Source: Symbiodinium natans | Taxonomy: Eukaryota; Sar; Dinophyceae; Suessiales; Symbiodiniaceae | Assembly: GCA_905221605.1 (NCBI GenBank) | Contig: CAJNDS010000569.1 | Coordinates: 842,514 to 906,513, forward strand | Reading direction: 5' to 3' | DNA: 64,000 nucleotides | Shown here: positions 48,479 to 59,578 of the stretch, piece after piece | Position numbering within the stretch: position 1 is the first letter of the stretch | Layout of the letters: the number at the start of each line of letters is the position of its first letter | Made by a program: the position numbers and the translations under genes | Notes under the pieces: model-generated | What the model was told of the DNA's origin: nothing | The model's input: the letters and a program-made list of their open reading frames with translations, nothing else | Databases searched by the model: none

Positions 48479-48588
48479 CTATCCTTGCATCCGCAAACTG
48501 AAGTACTAGCAATGGTGCAGCCCTGACTCGCAAAGTGCTTGATACGTTTGAGGTCACGGCCGCTCACCTGAGGACTGCTCGGGCTCCA
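48479..48588. repeat. Duplicated segment B, copy 1
   Basis: 110 bp from CTATCCTTGCATCC to CGGGCTCCA, matching 49605-49714 with about three substitutions. Confidence 0.95.
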
Positions 48589-49389
48589 TGGGCACGGCAA
48601 ACTCAATGGACTGATTCGGATTGGGCATCCTGCAACGCAAAGGCGGAGTCGCCTTAAACATGTCCAGCGCAACTTCAATTCTCACTCGTGAAAGGTGTTG
48701 GCACCCTCGCACAGATATGAGAGCATGCGCGGCGAAGATGGAACATGGATGTCTGAAGCGTCTGCAGAATCGGCGGCTCAGGTGGTTGATGCTTCTGGGA
48801 TGAGGGTAGCTTGGCTGCCAGTACTGCAGCTACAGAGGAAGGAAGGCAACTGGCGCCCTTTGCGGCTTCAGGCCAGGCATCCGTTCAACACCAAAAACCA
48901 TCCAAGGCACTAAGCGCTTCGAGGGTTTTAGAGGTTGACAGCCCAGTCCGTTAGATATTTGTCGAGGGCCTTCTGCTGCTCCCCAAACATGTTTTAAGCG
49001 CTTGTGAAACTTGTGTCTCTGCAGGATTTGTTGCTGCCCGAACACCCCTGATAAACTCGGGCGCCAAGCAGTATCCTTTTCGACGTTTTGGCACGTATCC
49101 ATTTAGATTGATTTCAACAACACCCCTTTAGTTCCGGGCGGTTCTCTGGCAAAACTTTTTGCGAGGCTTGCTGGCCGAACGCTACAGCACACAACTTGAG
49201 ACATCTTGAGACGGGCCAGTCAAACTGAGCCGCCGTGCAGGACTTTCGTTTGCTTGGAAGAGGTTCGGCGGCCGTGGTGCGCAATGTGCATTAAGCTAAC
49301 CCATCATCCCTGATCCCGACGCAGGGGGCAAATCAAACTCTGCCAAAGCCACCGCAGGCGTGGATCACGTGGGTCGTATCCTGTCACAC

Positions 49390-49714
49390 AGCTGCCAGCC
49401 CCCCCCCCCCCAACTCTCGACTCGAGCCCGTTTCCATGAGGAAAAGCCGCACAAAGCTGCACCTTGTGCGCCATCCCCCATGGTCCCCATCGGGTAGCCC
49501 GACTTTGCACCCCTCGGCCTCAGCTCAGCAAAACCTTCGCAAGGCCGTCCCTGCCAAGCTTTGACCCGTTTAACACGTGGACGTCTGTTAGAATCTGTTC
49601 GAACCTATCCTTGCATCCGCAAACTGCAGTACTAGCAATGGTGCAGCCCTGACTCGCAAAGTGCTTGGTACGTTTGAGGTCACGGCCGCTCACCTGAGGA
49701 CTGATCGGGCTCCA
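49390..49714. repeat. Duplicated segments A+B, copy 2 (adjacent)
   Basis: A (49390-49604) followed directly by B (49605-49714). Same orientation as copy 1, about 1.5 kb away. 47.9-50.0 kb otherwise contains no gene I can support. Confidence 0.95.
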
Positions 49715-50075
49715 ACCTCGGACGAGAACTTTCCAACACTGCTCGTTCGCGCACTCACCAAACCTCGAAAAGAAGAGAAGCACTCATGCAGGCACTGAGG
49801 AGTGCCACAGAGCATGAAGCTTGCCCTTGACCTGGCATGTTTAATGTCTCAGTGTGCTGAGTATGCTAAGGATATCCCAGGCCCCCCGGCCTCTATCTGC
49901 CGACCCCATTGCCCAACTCACACCCCCGCAACAGTAAGTGCTCGACATCTTGCAGCTGCTCCTCGCGCTCGAGATCCGTGAGTGGGAAGTCCTCCGGCAC
50001 TATCCCGGCTGGCAAGTCCTGACGCGGCTTCAAAAAACATGCCAAGATCTGCCACGGGCGTGAGACAACGCTCGT

Positions 50076-50177
50076 CTATGCTTCTAAGGTCGCAGCATTG
50101 CGTCGGTGGCCGCACTTTCGGCAGAAAAGCGAGTCTTTCGCGTAGATGTTTCCGCACTGTGGGCAAGTGCGTCGGGC
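50076..50177 (-). CDS. Zinc-ribbon exon, copy 3
   Basis: Minus strand: acceptor TTGTCTTGAG|GCC, then ARRTCPQCGNIYAKDSLFC, RKCGHRRNAATLEA, stop. CPQC and CRKC knuckles as in the 17.8-kb copy, more than 30 kb away. The donor may be AAT|GCTGCG (GC), with the stop then being intronic. The overlapping long open frame in another phase is a shadow. Confidence 0.62.
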   Translation of the reverse strand, partial: ARRTCPQCGNIYAKDSLFCRKCGHRRNAATLEA

Positions 50178-50619
50178 CTCAAGACAATCAGGAGAGCACG
50201 TGGGGACTGCTGCCATTCAACAAACAGACTACCAACACGCCTCTGTGAAGATACCCCTCATTGAACAAAGAATCTCAGGGAAGTCTAGTCTAGTCTCCAG
50301 GAACCCGCAGGAACTCACCTGCAGGCCTTAACTGTTGAGACGCTTTTGACCAATGCGAAATCAACGGTCATGCTGTTGCTGAGCAGCGCACGGACAGGCT
50401 TTGCCCATGCTGCATCGGCTCGAACCTGTCGAGCCTGTAAAAATTTCACCGCAGCCCGTCGTGTTAGATGAAGGCGTCAGAAGCTGTCCACGGCTCTCCG
50501 GGCATCAGGCCCACCAGGCATGGTCTTCACCGGCCCACGCGTCTGCAGAGTCAAGGCGAGAGATGAAAACAGAAGTGCAAACAGAACTCCAGCGTGCTAC
50601 ACTTGGAGGCCACTTGGAG

Positions 50620-50943
50620 GCCGTGTGGAGGCACAGAGATCATAGAAGTAGCGCTTCCCACCCAAGGGCGTGTCCAGGACCGCGAGATTCGTGTGAAGAC
50701 AGGACAAAGACAGCCAAAGCTGCGCAAGCAAGAAACGCAGTTGTCAATCCTGGAACAGTTGGAGAAGGCTTGCCTTGCAACTAACGGTGTACACACAGCC
50801 GCAAAAACTGACAGTGAACAACTCCTGAAGAAAAACACCTCAGAGACTTGTCGGAGACATAAGAACACGGAAAGATTCTTCTCCACATTGAGAACCCAAG
50901 CAAGCAGGACCCCCCTCTGCGGACCCAACGATGACACCTCATA
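50620..50943 (+). CDS. Possible charged coding stretch (50.7 kb)
   Basis: Plus frame with EIIEVALPTQGRVQDREIRV, KTGQRQPKLRKQETQLSILE, QLEKACLATNGVHTAAKTDS and a stop at 50943. The antisense frame is also open and hydrophobic, which is expected opposite a Lys/Gln-rich sequence. No support beyond composition. Confidence 0.3.
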
Positions 50944-52157
50944 AGCAAGGAGGTGCGTGAAGCCGAGAGAAAGGCAGACTGCGAGGAAGGGCCAACAAAC
51001 GATGGGCATCAAGGGCCAAGAAAAGATAGCTTCCCAGCCAGACACAACAGCAACAAACTGCCAGAAGCCCGCTGCACTGTGCAACGCGGCGCCTTGCTTT
51101 GACATGTGTTGTAGCCCCTCAAGTTTGCTTGCATATGGGTGTTCAGAACCCAAGTTGTGTCGAGGCTATGCACGTGAGCCGGTGGACAAGAAACCTTCGG
51201 GCTGCTTGTTGGTGAAGTTGCACAAGCCCTACTGGTCCCTTCTCGTCCCTTCTCGTCCCTTCTGGTCCCTTCCATACCTCCCAGTCCCAGCACCCTCGCA
51301 ACTCTAAGAGTGAAGAAGCGTCATGCAAGCACACGAAGCGAATCTAAGCGAAACATCGTGGAACTGCCTGAGCACGAGCTTCTTCCATGCGTCTTCTCTT
51401 GGCCTGCACGTTGCAACACGCTGTACAGTGTCGGCACGCTTTGGAGCTCTGTGGGTCACATCTTCGCAATCCTCGAATGCTTGAAACGATTCTGCCTTGA
51501 TCGCGTTGCCACGCTTTCAGACGGCAGTGATAACCCTGGAGCCCAAATGAGCCCAACGCCTGATCCGACTCGCGGCTCGGAACTGCTTCACGGGTCATGT
51601 CCAGAGGACCGGCCTCAGTTGCGAATTTGCCAAGCGTCCCAAGTTCCTTCACCCAGATACCTGTATGGTTTCTTTGTGGAACCCAACGGTATTTCCGGAA
51701 CTTCCACGGTGTGTTCGCCCAAGCGTCTACAACAAAGATCTGGCGTGTCACCCACAACGTCCAGGTTGAAGTCTGGGGCTCAGTTTTGGACCGGGGGGTT
51801 CTTCATCACGCGGCGTGGAGAAAGAGTCAGCACCGTTTTCAGGAACTTCATTGGGCTGGACGGGGGATACTTGACACCTTTTGTCAAGGCTATTCAAGGC
51901 TGTGCTAGCACATCCGTTTCCACATGTTGCCCTGGCATTTTTTTTGGGGGGGGGTTGGTGCCGCGACAACGGCCATGTATGCCATGGATTTCGAAGGCAT
52001 CAGGGATGGATGTCGGTTCTCCATGTCTATGTTCAAATCGTGCAGGACGTAGGACTTTGCCTTCAAAGGCCACTCTTCCGCAGCCACATGGGTGCTTATT
52101 TCTGCCGTGAGCACTTGTCGCGACAGCAGATGTTGGAATGCACCAGAACTAGGGGTT

Positions 52158-52299
52158 GGGGACCTGCTGCAAATGCAGTTTCGTAACGACTTTCGCAGAG
52201 TTAAACTTTCCGTGCTCGGAAAGAAGAACTGCGAGCACGTTTTCCTGACTAAGCGCGCGTGCGTCCAATGCGGTTTCTCACGCACAGCTGCCGAGTAGA
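52158..52299 (+). CDS. Possible C-terminal exon with cysteine knuckle
   Basis: Plus frame: VGDLLQMQFRNDFRRVKLSV, LGKKNCEHVFLTKRACVQCG, FSRTAAE, stop. CVQC could be a zinc knuckle. No acceptor identified. Confidence 0.35.
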
Positions 52300-53089
52300 G
52301 ACAGCCATGTGGGCGTCGGGCTGTACACTGCCAATGTCTGCCAATGTGTGCCGACAGCCGATGTCCAGCCCAGTCTGAGTGCACCGCTGGGGCCATGGCC
52401 TCGAAGGTGCCTCCAAAGAAGCGCATGCTCATAGCGAGGAGTCATGGCGAAGTCATAGCCAGAGCATCTTGCTTGAAGGCCCATGGCGTCTGAAGAAATA
52501 CAATATTACAATACAGTGTACCATATGGCGATTGGGCTACATGAGCCTGCTTTCGGCTCCAGCGCAAGCGAAGCGGCCGTCCTGCGGGCAACAGCATCTG
52601 AAGGTGCACTGGTGCGAGGCGACTGTCGAAGGAGTTTATGGGTCTTGGATTGCTAAGTCGGCTCAGTGACGGGCCTCGGATTCGCCGGAGCCTGCTTGTC
52701 GAGCGCCGTTTGCAGCATCTGCTTCATATCCCTTGGTGTGCACTTTGAATCCGCGAACACTTTACAATGTTGAGGCATGTTTATCTCTACCTGTCTATCT
52801 GCCACCCAGGAGCGACATCTCAGTCTGCAAATAATCCAGACGCCTCCAAAGCATAGGTCTCACATGTCTCACACAAGCCGGGTATTTGAAAAGTCGCTCT
52901 CCGACTCTGCCCTCTCCCTATCGGTTGCGCAGCCAGGCAGCTGGGACTGCGCTTGCTGTGACTGGAACAAGTAGCTCAGGGCATTTGTCCTTGGGCAATG
53001 GCAGGGATGGGGCCCCAGACCAGTCTGTGCAATGAGTCAAGGGGCGGCGTCACCGCCGGCACATTGGTGGAGCTGCGTCCTGGAACACT

Positions 53090-53155
53090 GCAACAAACTG
53101 CAACAAACAAACTCCAACAAACTGCAACAAACTGCAACAAACTGCACCACGCAAG
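53090..53155 (+). repeat. ACTGCAACAA short tandem repeat
   Basis: Five or six near-copies of a 10-bp unit. A second short repeat, (GGAAGCAACT)4 at about 53326-53365, lies in the 3' part of the Pro/Gln-rich frame and gives the repeated QLLPVASS/CFQ residues there. Confidence 0.8.
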
Positions 53156-53249
53156 AGCCAAGAGTATTCTATGCTGTCCTGATGGGGTGCTGCGCATGAG
53201 GGCATCGTTGGGCCCAGTCCTGGAAAGTATCATAGAAACCAAGTTTGGT

Positions 53250-54224
53250 CTAAAGAAATTCAGGAGATGTCCTTTGCACTTGAAGCTGCAGCGGGTTCCT
53301 TGCGTGAGGCCGACTGTCGTGAAACTGGAAGCAACTGGAAGCAACTGGAAGCAACTGGAAGCAAAGATGTACCAAGTAAGGCTGCGGCTTGACTGGCTCG
53401 AACCCCCCAGTAACGACTCGGACGGGGGATGGGCTGCGATCGTTGGATGACGTGTCTCGATAAGCCGGACGCCCAGCGGGAGGCCTGGACCTGGATGGAC
53501 TGTTGTCACGCACATCACGGCCACGGTAACCTCCTGGCCCAACCGCGGGCCCAACCGCAGGTCCAACCGCAGGTCCAACCGCTGGTCCAACCGCTGGTCC
53601 AACCGCAGGCCCCGCCCCGCGCCCAGCTGGAGCTGGCCCAACCACAGGCCCAACAGCAGCGCCAGCCCCAGGCCCAGCCCCAGGCCCAACGGCAGGCCCA
53701 GCCCAAGGCCCAGCCCGAGGCCCAGCCGAAGGCCCAGCAGAGGGCCCAGCAGAGGGCCCAGCAGAAGGCCCAGCAGAAGGCCCAGCCAGAGCATTGGGTG
53801 CACTGCTGCTCCCTGGTCCCATTGGCGCGAGCCCGCGACCTTGACCGGGGCCTCCAAAACGCTGGCCGTAGGTTTGCTGTGGTTGCTGCATTGGCTGCAT
53901 GGGCTGCATTGGCTGCATGGGCTGCATGGGCTCAGTTGCTGGCATTTGCCATGTCCCCTGTGCAGGCTGCGTGAATTGCGTCTGCTGTGGTGGAACCTGC
54001 AGAGGTTGGCCCTGGTTTGGCTGCATCTGCTGAACTGGCTGCATTGGTGCCGTTTGCAAGGGCGGCATACCGGAATACTGCGGCTGCTGCATTTGCTGCT
54101 GCATTGCTGGTGATGGGTAGGCTGGTGCTCCTGGTGGTACAGCTGATGCTTGATACCCGGGGAAGCCCCTATTGGCCGTGTCCATCGGCATGCCGCTATA
54201 TGCCTCAGCAGAAACTCCAGACAT
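53250..54224 (-). CDS. Pro/Gln-rich, AGP-repeat protein with RS-like tail
   Basis: Minus strand from an ATG at 54224: MSGVSAEAYSGMPMDTANRG, then Q/P/M-rich sequence (MQPMQPMQPMQQPQQTYGQR), then about 20 repeats of AGPAVGP/AGPSAGP, then RGRDVRDNSPSRSRPPAGRP, DTSSNDRSPSPVRVV and a C-terminal tail ending SPEFL at 53250. Low complexity, probably disordered; the RS/SPSP region recalls RNA-processing proteins (inference). An exon end at YL|GTACAT followed by TTCCAG acceptors is possible, since the QLLPVASS part reads like a simple repeat. Longer N-terminal extensions of the frame are not supported. Confidence 0.58.
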   Translation of the reverse strand: MSGVSAEAYSGMPMDTANRGFPGYQASAVPPGAPAYPSPAMQQQMQQPQYSGMPPLQTAPMQPVQQMQPNQGQPLQVPPQQTQFTQPAQGTWQMPATEPMQPMQPMQPMQPMQQPQQTYGQRFGGPGQGRGLAPMGPGSSSAPNALAGPSAGPSAGPSAGPSAGPSAGPRAGPWAGPAVGPGAGPGAGAAVGPVVGPAPAGRGAGPAVGPAVGPAVGPAVGPAVGPAVGPGGYRGRDVRDNSPSRSRPPAGRPAYRDTSSNDRSPSPVRVVTGGFEPVKPQPYLVHLCFQLLPVASSCFQFHDSRPHARNPLQLQVQRTSPEFL

Positions 54225-55767
54225 CTCACATGGTCTCACGAACAGCACGCATGACACTTGCACCAATAGTGCATCTGCAACGACGGCAACTGGATGGACT
54301 GGTGGGGCAGGAAGGCAGGCGTTCGCAGAGGATTGCAAAAAGAACCACAACAATTCAAAATCTCTTCCCGGCATGTCTGCTCCACAGTCCGTCAAAGACG
54401 ACTCCAAGGTTTGTGGAGTTGAGGGTTTAGGGAATGTCGGTGCAGTTGGGAGAAGGCGGCGACCCTGGGCCCTTCGGCAAGCAAGGACAAAAACATTATG
54501 TCACAACAATTGGGCCCTAAAGGTCGACGCCTTGGGGACCTTTAGAAGATGACGACAAGCTTCGACACGGATCTCGGACAAACTCGAGACGTCTGAGTTG
54601 CATTACATGTTCCCACTTCGAATGCAATTTAAAGAATTCAAAAAGTCTTCCAGTGACGTCTGTTCTCCATGCGGCATCATTTTTGTGATCTCATACTTTG
54701 AGAGGCCCAAGCTGCATTGTTTTTGTCGCCTCGCACGAAGGGTCCATGACATCATCCGTGGTGGCATCGTTCACGTGAAAGCATTCTGGTGCGATTAGCT
54801 TGAACACTGAGTTTCGTATTCGGCCGACTGCGCGATGTTGTGCATCAAACCCTGAGAGGGTATCTTCCATTCAAAGACTGTGACCACACTAGTCACTATT
54901 TGCAAGATTTTGGACCATGCTGGAGCTTGTGCTGAGGCGAGCCCCTGAAGCGGCCAAATGGACGGGTCGGGGGCCCATGGCTGCTCCACTAATATACCTT
55001 CTCTCGTTTGAATTTCTGCAGACCCAGAGGATGCCCCGGTTCTCCTTTCGAAAAAAGACTCTTGCATTTGCCTCACCTCTCGTGAGGATCATCGCCGTAC
55101 ATAACATCTAGTTTTCTTATTATTCGAACACACGCTTTTTCATATTAGAGTTGAGGATATTGTACTACACTGAATGAGATTTTGCTGCAGCCACCGCCCA
55201 TAGGGGACACATTTTAAGGGCACAGCTGGTCTCGACGACCTCAATTGAAGTGTGTTTGAGTCAACAGCCATCAGCCACCATGTGCGCGATAATGTCAGAA
55301 AACACGTTTGCCCACCTTGTGCGGTGTGATAATATGGGCCCCCATATCACGGAACTGCTGCTCGAAAATAGTGCGATGTGGTTCGGTTCTGAAATTCGCG
55401 TGGTGAGCCAGCATTCTGGGAAAAACCGCTCTCCTTCTTGAACAGAAGAAATACTATGTTCCATGCCTTGGCAGTTCTACTGTTTTCCGTGCCTTTGGCA
55501 GTCGTCGTCTCCGCATGAAAGTCACATACTGAGGCAGTTGCACCCTCAGTTTGCATCGCGCCCGGCGCAGTGCGTGGTGGTCCATATGCCGATGGCTCAG
55601 GAATTACCTCTACCGCCAGACATGTCACATGAAACAACAGCTGATAGTAAATAATGACATCCACTTGACATCCCCAGGCCTGAAGCCTGTGTGCAGCAAG
55701 GGCCTGCCACAACGATAACAAATCAGACGACGTACCAACAACAATCGCCAACATCAAAGTTCAGCCG

Positions 55768-55881
55768 TTAAGCGACGCAGCGACATGTTGGAAAATCATC
55801 TCGAAGCCGTTCCTGCTCAAACTCTTCCCGCGACAGACCGCCATCCCTGTTCTTATCGAAAGCAGCGAAGATTGCATCGAC
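55768..55881 (-). CDS. EF-hand terminal exon
   Basis: Minus strand: acceptor TTCTTGGCCAG|GTC, then VDAIFAAFDKNRDGGLSREE, FEQERLRDDFPTCRCVA, stop at 55768. A full EF-hand loop, DKNRDGGLSREE (D1, N3, D5, G6, E12), with helices on both sides. Calcium binding is inferred. Upstream in sense the intron contains a (GATAGACG)n stretch; earlier exons are not identified. Confidence 0.68.
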   Translation of the reverse strand, partial: VDAIFAAFDKNRDGGLSREEFEQERLRDDFPTCRCVA

Positions 55882-55969
55882 CTGGCCAAGAAGGTCACAG
55901 GGATGGCAAGAGACACTGCAGTAGAAGGAGACAGATAGACGGATAGACGGATAGCACCTGACGACCAAA

Positions 55970-56385
55970 CTCTGACGGGGGGCAGGTGTAAATGGGTACC
56001 TGTTGGAGTCTGCAAGTCACCTCTACCCAACCGGAGGTATCTGACGGGCGGAGTGCCTGCGTCTACAACCCCCGAGGCCCCGAACGGGAGGGGAATAGAT
56101 ACTACCTGACGGCGATCACGTAACTTCCCGGAGCACATTCCCGGAGCACCAGAGAGGCAGAGGAGGCGATAGCTGGCATCAGACAGGCGGCCCCTCCAAC
56201 CCGCAATTAACCGAGATCAATTAACCCTGCCGAGGTATCTGAGGGGCGGAGTAAGTGGAGGGGCCGGGCCGGGGGAAATAGATGGATAGATAAAAACCTT
56301 CCAGCCCGCAACAACCCCTCTCCACGGAGGCTTCTGACGAACGGAGGTATCTGGCGGGCTGAATACCTGACGGGCGGACCCTCTA
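55970..56385. repeat. GGAGGTATCTGRCGGGCGGA repeat cluster
   Basis: The motif occurs at about 56033, 56230 and 56344, with an inverted partial copy ATACCTGACGGGCGG near 56360; CAACCCGCAATTAACCGAG-like sequences accompany it. No gene visible in 56.1-57.4 kb. Confidence 0.5.
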
Positions 56386-56389
56386 ACTT

Positions 56390-58560
56390 TGACCTGAATC
56401 AGAAGTCATGCAGCGTACATACTGCAATAGAGTCAGTAAAGGATAGATGCCAAACAGCCTTGGGCCCTAAACACTCCCCGTTCCTCCCTCGCAGCACCTC
56501 GGACGGCTGCATGGCTCGTGAGCGAGACCTGGAGGCGTCCTGCAGGGCTTGGTGGTGCCTGTGCCTCATGCACCAATCAGCAGAAGCCCCTTGCCGCACC
56601 TTGGTATACCCACTTCACGGCCCAAGTCTTTGAGCCAAGGGCTGCAGACAGGTAGCTAGGCTGCACTTCTCTTCTTACATCATATCACGCTCCAGGCATC
56701 CGGGCAGAAGCCACTCTACGCACATTTGTCTTCACTCGCCCTGCACCACTGCCGAAAGCACGGGCGCAGCCACTACCAGGCAAAGCGCTGCACCTCAGCA
56801 AAGAGCGAAAGAGATGACACGGACGAGCAGGATCTTCAAGGGTATGCAAGAGGCTTATCAAGCAAGATCAAAAACACCACATGGGTGCCATCTTTGAGAA
56901 CCGGAGCTTTCATCAATTTTAACCGTCTCAGCCTTCACAAAATCTATGCACGTGCTCTTGATTGATACTTCTGAGATTTGCATATGGGGGCCGGTCACTT
57001 GGCCGCAGGCCACAGGCTGCCCACAGCAGGCCATGCAGCACGGGACCGAGGACCTCGACACCTGGCCACGCGCTGCTCGGAACAGTACAAAGCACGTTGC
57101 AAACTTACAAAAAGAAACACAAAACCACTGCCGAACAACACCCAAATCATTCCTAGGCAACATGCACAAAACAACCGAGCATCTCGATGCGCGTTCATGC
57201 TTAGAAGCTTCGGAGCACCTCGGGCTTGAGGATGGGCACCTTACACAAGCTCTTGAACTCTTGAACTCTTGAACTCTTGAAGCTTGCTTGTGAAGTTTGC
57301 TTGTGCTGTGCTTGATGTGCTTGTATTTGTCACGACGCCAGCGCCACTGTCTTGCAAGCGCCGTCGCGCGTGCTTGCAACATTTAATGACAAACTGGCCT
57401 GCCCCTGCAGTGCCACCTTGATCTCAACTGCTTTGTTCCGGGAGCCCATCTTTTTTGCTATAAAAGGTTCTTTTCGCAAAGCTTTAGCACGCCTATCCGC
57501 ACACACCTAAAGCCTGGTCCTGGATTTCGTTGGTTGTCTACGGATGCGAGTGCCGAGTTCAGTACTAGTTCAGTCTTATGGTTGAGCGTGGAGGAAGGCT
57601 TGAGGGTAAGGTATGCGGGAGGTGAACTTCTGTCAACTGAAGGTGGGAGGAGGACCACGTGGGCCGGGTCCTTCCTGGGGTGCGTGAGACTTGCACGGGA
57701 CTTTCGCAGAGCCTTCGAGTCTTGCGCTAGAATTTTCCGCTTTCCGAAGGCATAGATTTCCTGAACCGAGCCCAATGTTGAGTGTCGTCAACACCTTGCT
57801 AACCACTCCTTCAAATACGCCGATCTATTGTATGAGAATCTTGCAAGGACCTGTATGCGGTGCGGGCGATCCCTTCGCGGTTCCCAAAGACATCCAGCAT
57901 CTTTGTTTCCGCTTGCATGCCCGAGCTCAATTGCTCCTGAGGTGGGGACCTTCGGGCGGCACGGGTCGTCGGGCCTTGGTCTCTCATTTTGTGATTCCCC
58001 AACGCTGTTCCAATGACGTTGGCACAAACTTCAACACTTCGATACTAATCTCCGCTGAGAGCAGCGGCCACGGTAGTCATGGCCACAAGCGACACCAGCA
58101 CCAACCTAAAGCAGGCCGAGGGATCGCACAACGCGATGCAAACCCATCCACGGGGGTCGTTTTGTGTACGAAAACCAAGAACACCACAAAGCTGGGATCC
58201 GAACAGTATCCACGACATGCACACAGCGGAAGGAGAGAGAGGCCGATCCTGCATTCATTCTCGCGAAGATCTGCGACCCCTGAACAGCATGCTTGTTGCA
58301 ATGAGGGGGGGGGTGCGGATGGTGACAGCTTCTTCCCAGCCCATCCTGCAACTCGGCAGGGGTCGGTAACCCCTTGCTCCGCTGGTGCGCCAATCGCAAC
58401 CTTCTGCAAAACACGGCGCATAGCCAAGCCAGCCAGCACGGCTCCCACAGCTCTCAAGATCTCTCAAGTGCAACGACGCGATGTCGGACCGGTGTCTGAG
58501 TCTAAGGTCCAAGCACGCCCCCAAGTCCTCCTTGGCCTTCGCCTGTTACGAAGGCACGCT
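56390..58560. other. No firmly supportable gene
   Basis: GC-rich sequence with several long overlapping open frames on both strands, none with recognisable motifs. Short tandem GAACTCTTGAACTCTTGAAC at 57250-57280. Confidence 0.45.
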
Positions 58561-58589
58561 GGCTGAGAGTGACAAGTGACTACTTGTGC

Positions 58590-58766
58590 CCCATCCACGT
58601 GCCGTCGAAAGCCCAAGCCTGCGCACGAAGCTCCGAAGAAGAGGAGCAGGAGGATCAACGTGTCAGACTGTCAAAGAATGCGCGAAAGAATGCTCCAGAA
58701 CTAAGGATTGCTTGGATCAACTTGTCGAAACTGACCCTCGCCGCCTTTCACCCAAAGAGCGGATAG
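58590..58766 (+). CDS. Possible charged exon (58.6 kb)
   Basis: Plus frame: SKAQACARSSEEEEQEDQRV, RLSKNARKNAPELRIAWINL, stop. Composition only. Confidence 0.3.
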   Translation, partial: PIHVPSKAQACARSSEEEEQEDQRVRLSKNARKNAPELRIAWINLSKLTLAAFHPKSG

Positions 58767-59447
58767 CAACCGGAAGCGTGTCACAAGCTGGGCTCTGCAG
58801 CGCAGGCCTCCAACTGAGACCTGATGCGCATCATGTTCAGCCGAGCCAGTCGCCGCTTGACCTCGGTAGCCACGACTGTACCCGGTCACTACCAGCTCGG
58901 AACCAAACGGGAATTTCGTGAACCACTCAAAGCTGTGACGGCATGTAGCATGGAATATGACACTGCTCTGTGGAATCGGAGTGCACCCTCCCGCCTGGTA
59001 CCGTATAAGGTTTGCAGCGACCTAAGGAAAGCTTTTGAGCGCGCGTTGCTTCAATCATTTCGCTGACTTGAGACCAGCTATGGACAAAGGATCAGGCTGC
59101 AGTGGCTGCCACGAGCGGGAATGGAAACCACCTAGAACCTGGCATGCTTTGCGCTTCCTCTTCAAAAGGTGATTGCAGACCCGACCTAGGTCATGCCATG
59201 TCATGCCTAGGACCTAGGAAGCATGTCCAGCAGACCCAGGTGGCAGCACATGAGCATCCAGAAGAAAGACCTGGCCGAAAAGAGTCTGCGATACTCTGTG
59301 CAGTGACCCCTGTGGAGAGCGCAGCTGTATGCGGCTGTCCACCATTCGAAAGCACGGACGAACATGCAACATAATGGAACTGGTGTGAGCGGAAATTGCT
59401 GCAACGTGTTGCCACAGTTTCCAGATTCTCAAAGAATTCAAAAGGTA

Positions 59448-59578
59448 AGTCGAAGGAGGCTGAACCCGGCCTGGAGCCCACTGCCTGCCAGGCGAACAGC
59501 ACCAGCGAGGCTGCCACGGCAGAGGAGAGCGGGGGCCTTGCACAACTTGCTGTATTGCAAAAGCATGGGCTTTACTAA
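59448..59578 (+). CDS. Possible Ala/Glu-rich exon (59.5 kb)
   Basis: Plus frame: KGKSKEAEPGLEPTACQANS, TSEAATAEESGGLAQLAVLQ, KHGLY, stop. Composition only; the antisense frame is also open. Confidence 0.3.

Noticed and set aside
52976-54229. 417-codon minus frame and the plus frames over the Pro/Gln/AGP region
   Set aside because: Alternative frames over the same low-complexity DNA; the frame beginning MSGVSAEAYSG is the only one with a sensible N-terminus and RS-like tail.
57691-58566. 291-codon plus protein
   Set aside because: No ATG at the start, arginine/proline-rich GC-driven composition, and open antisense frames; not distinguishable from chance.
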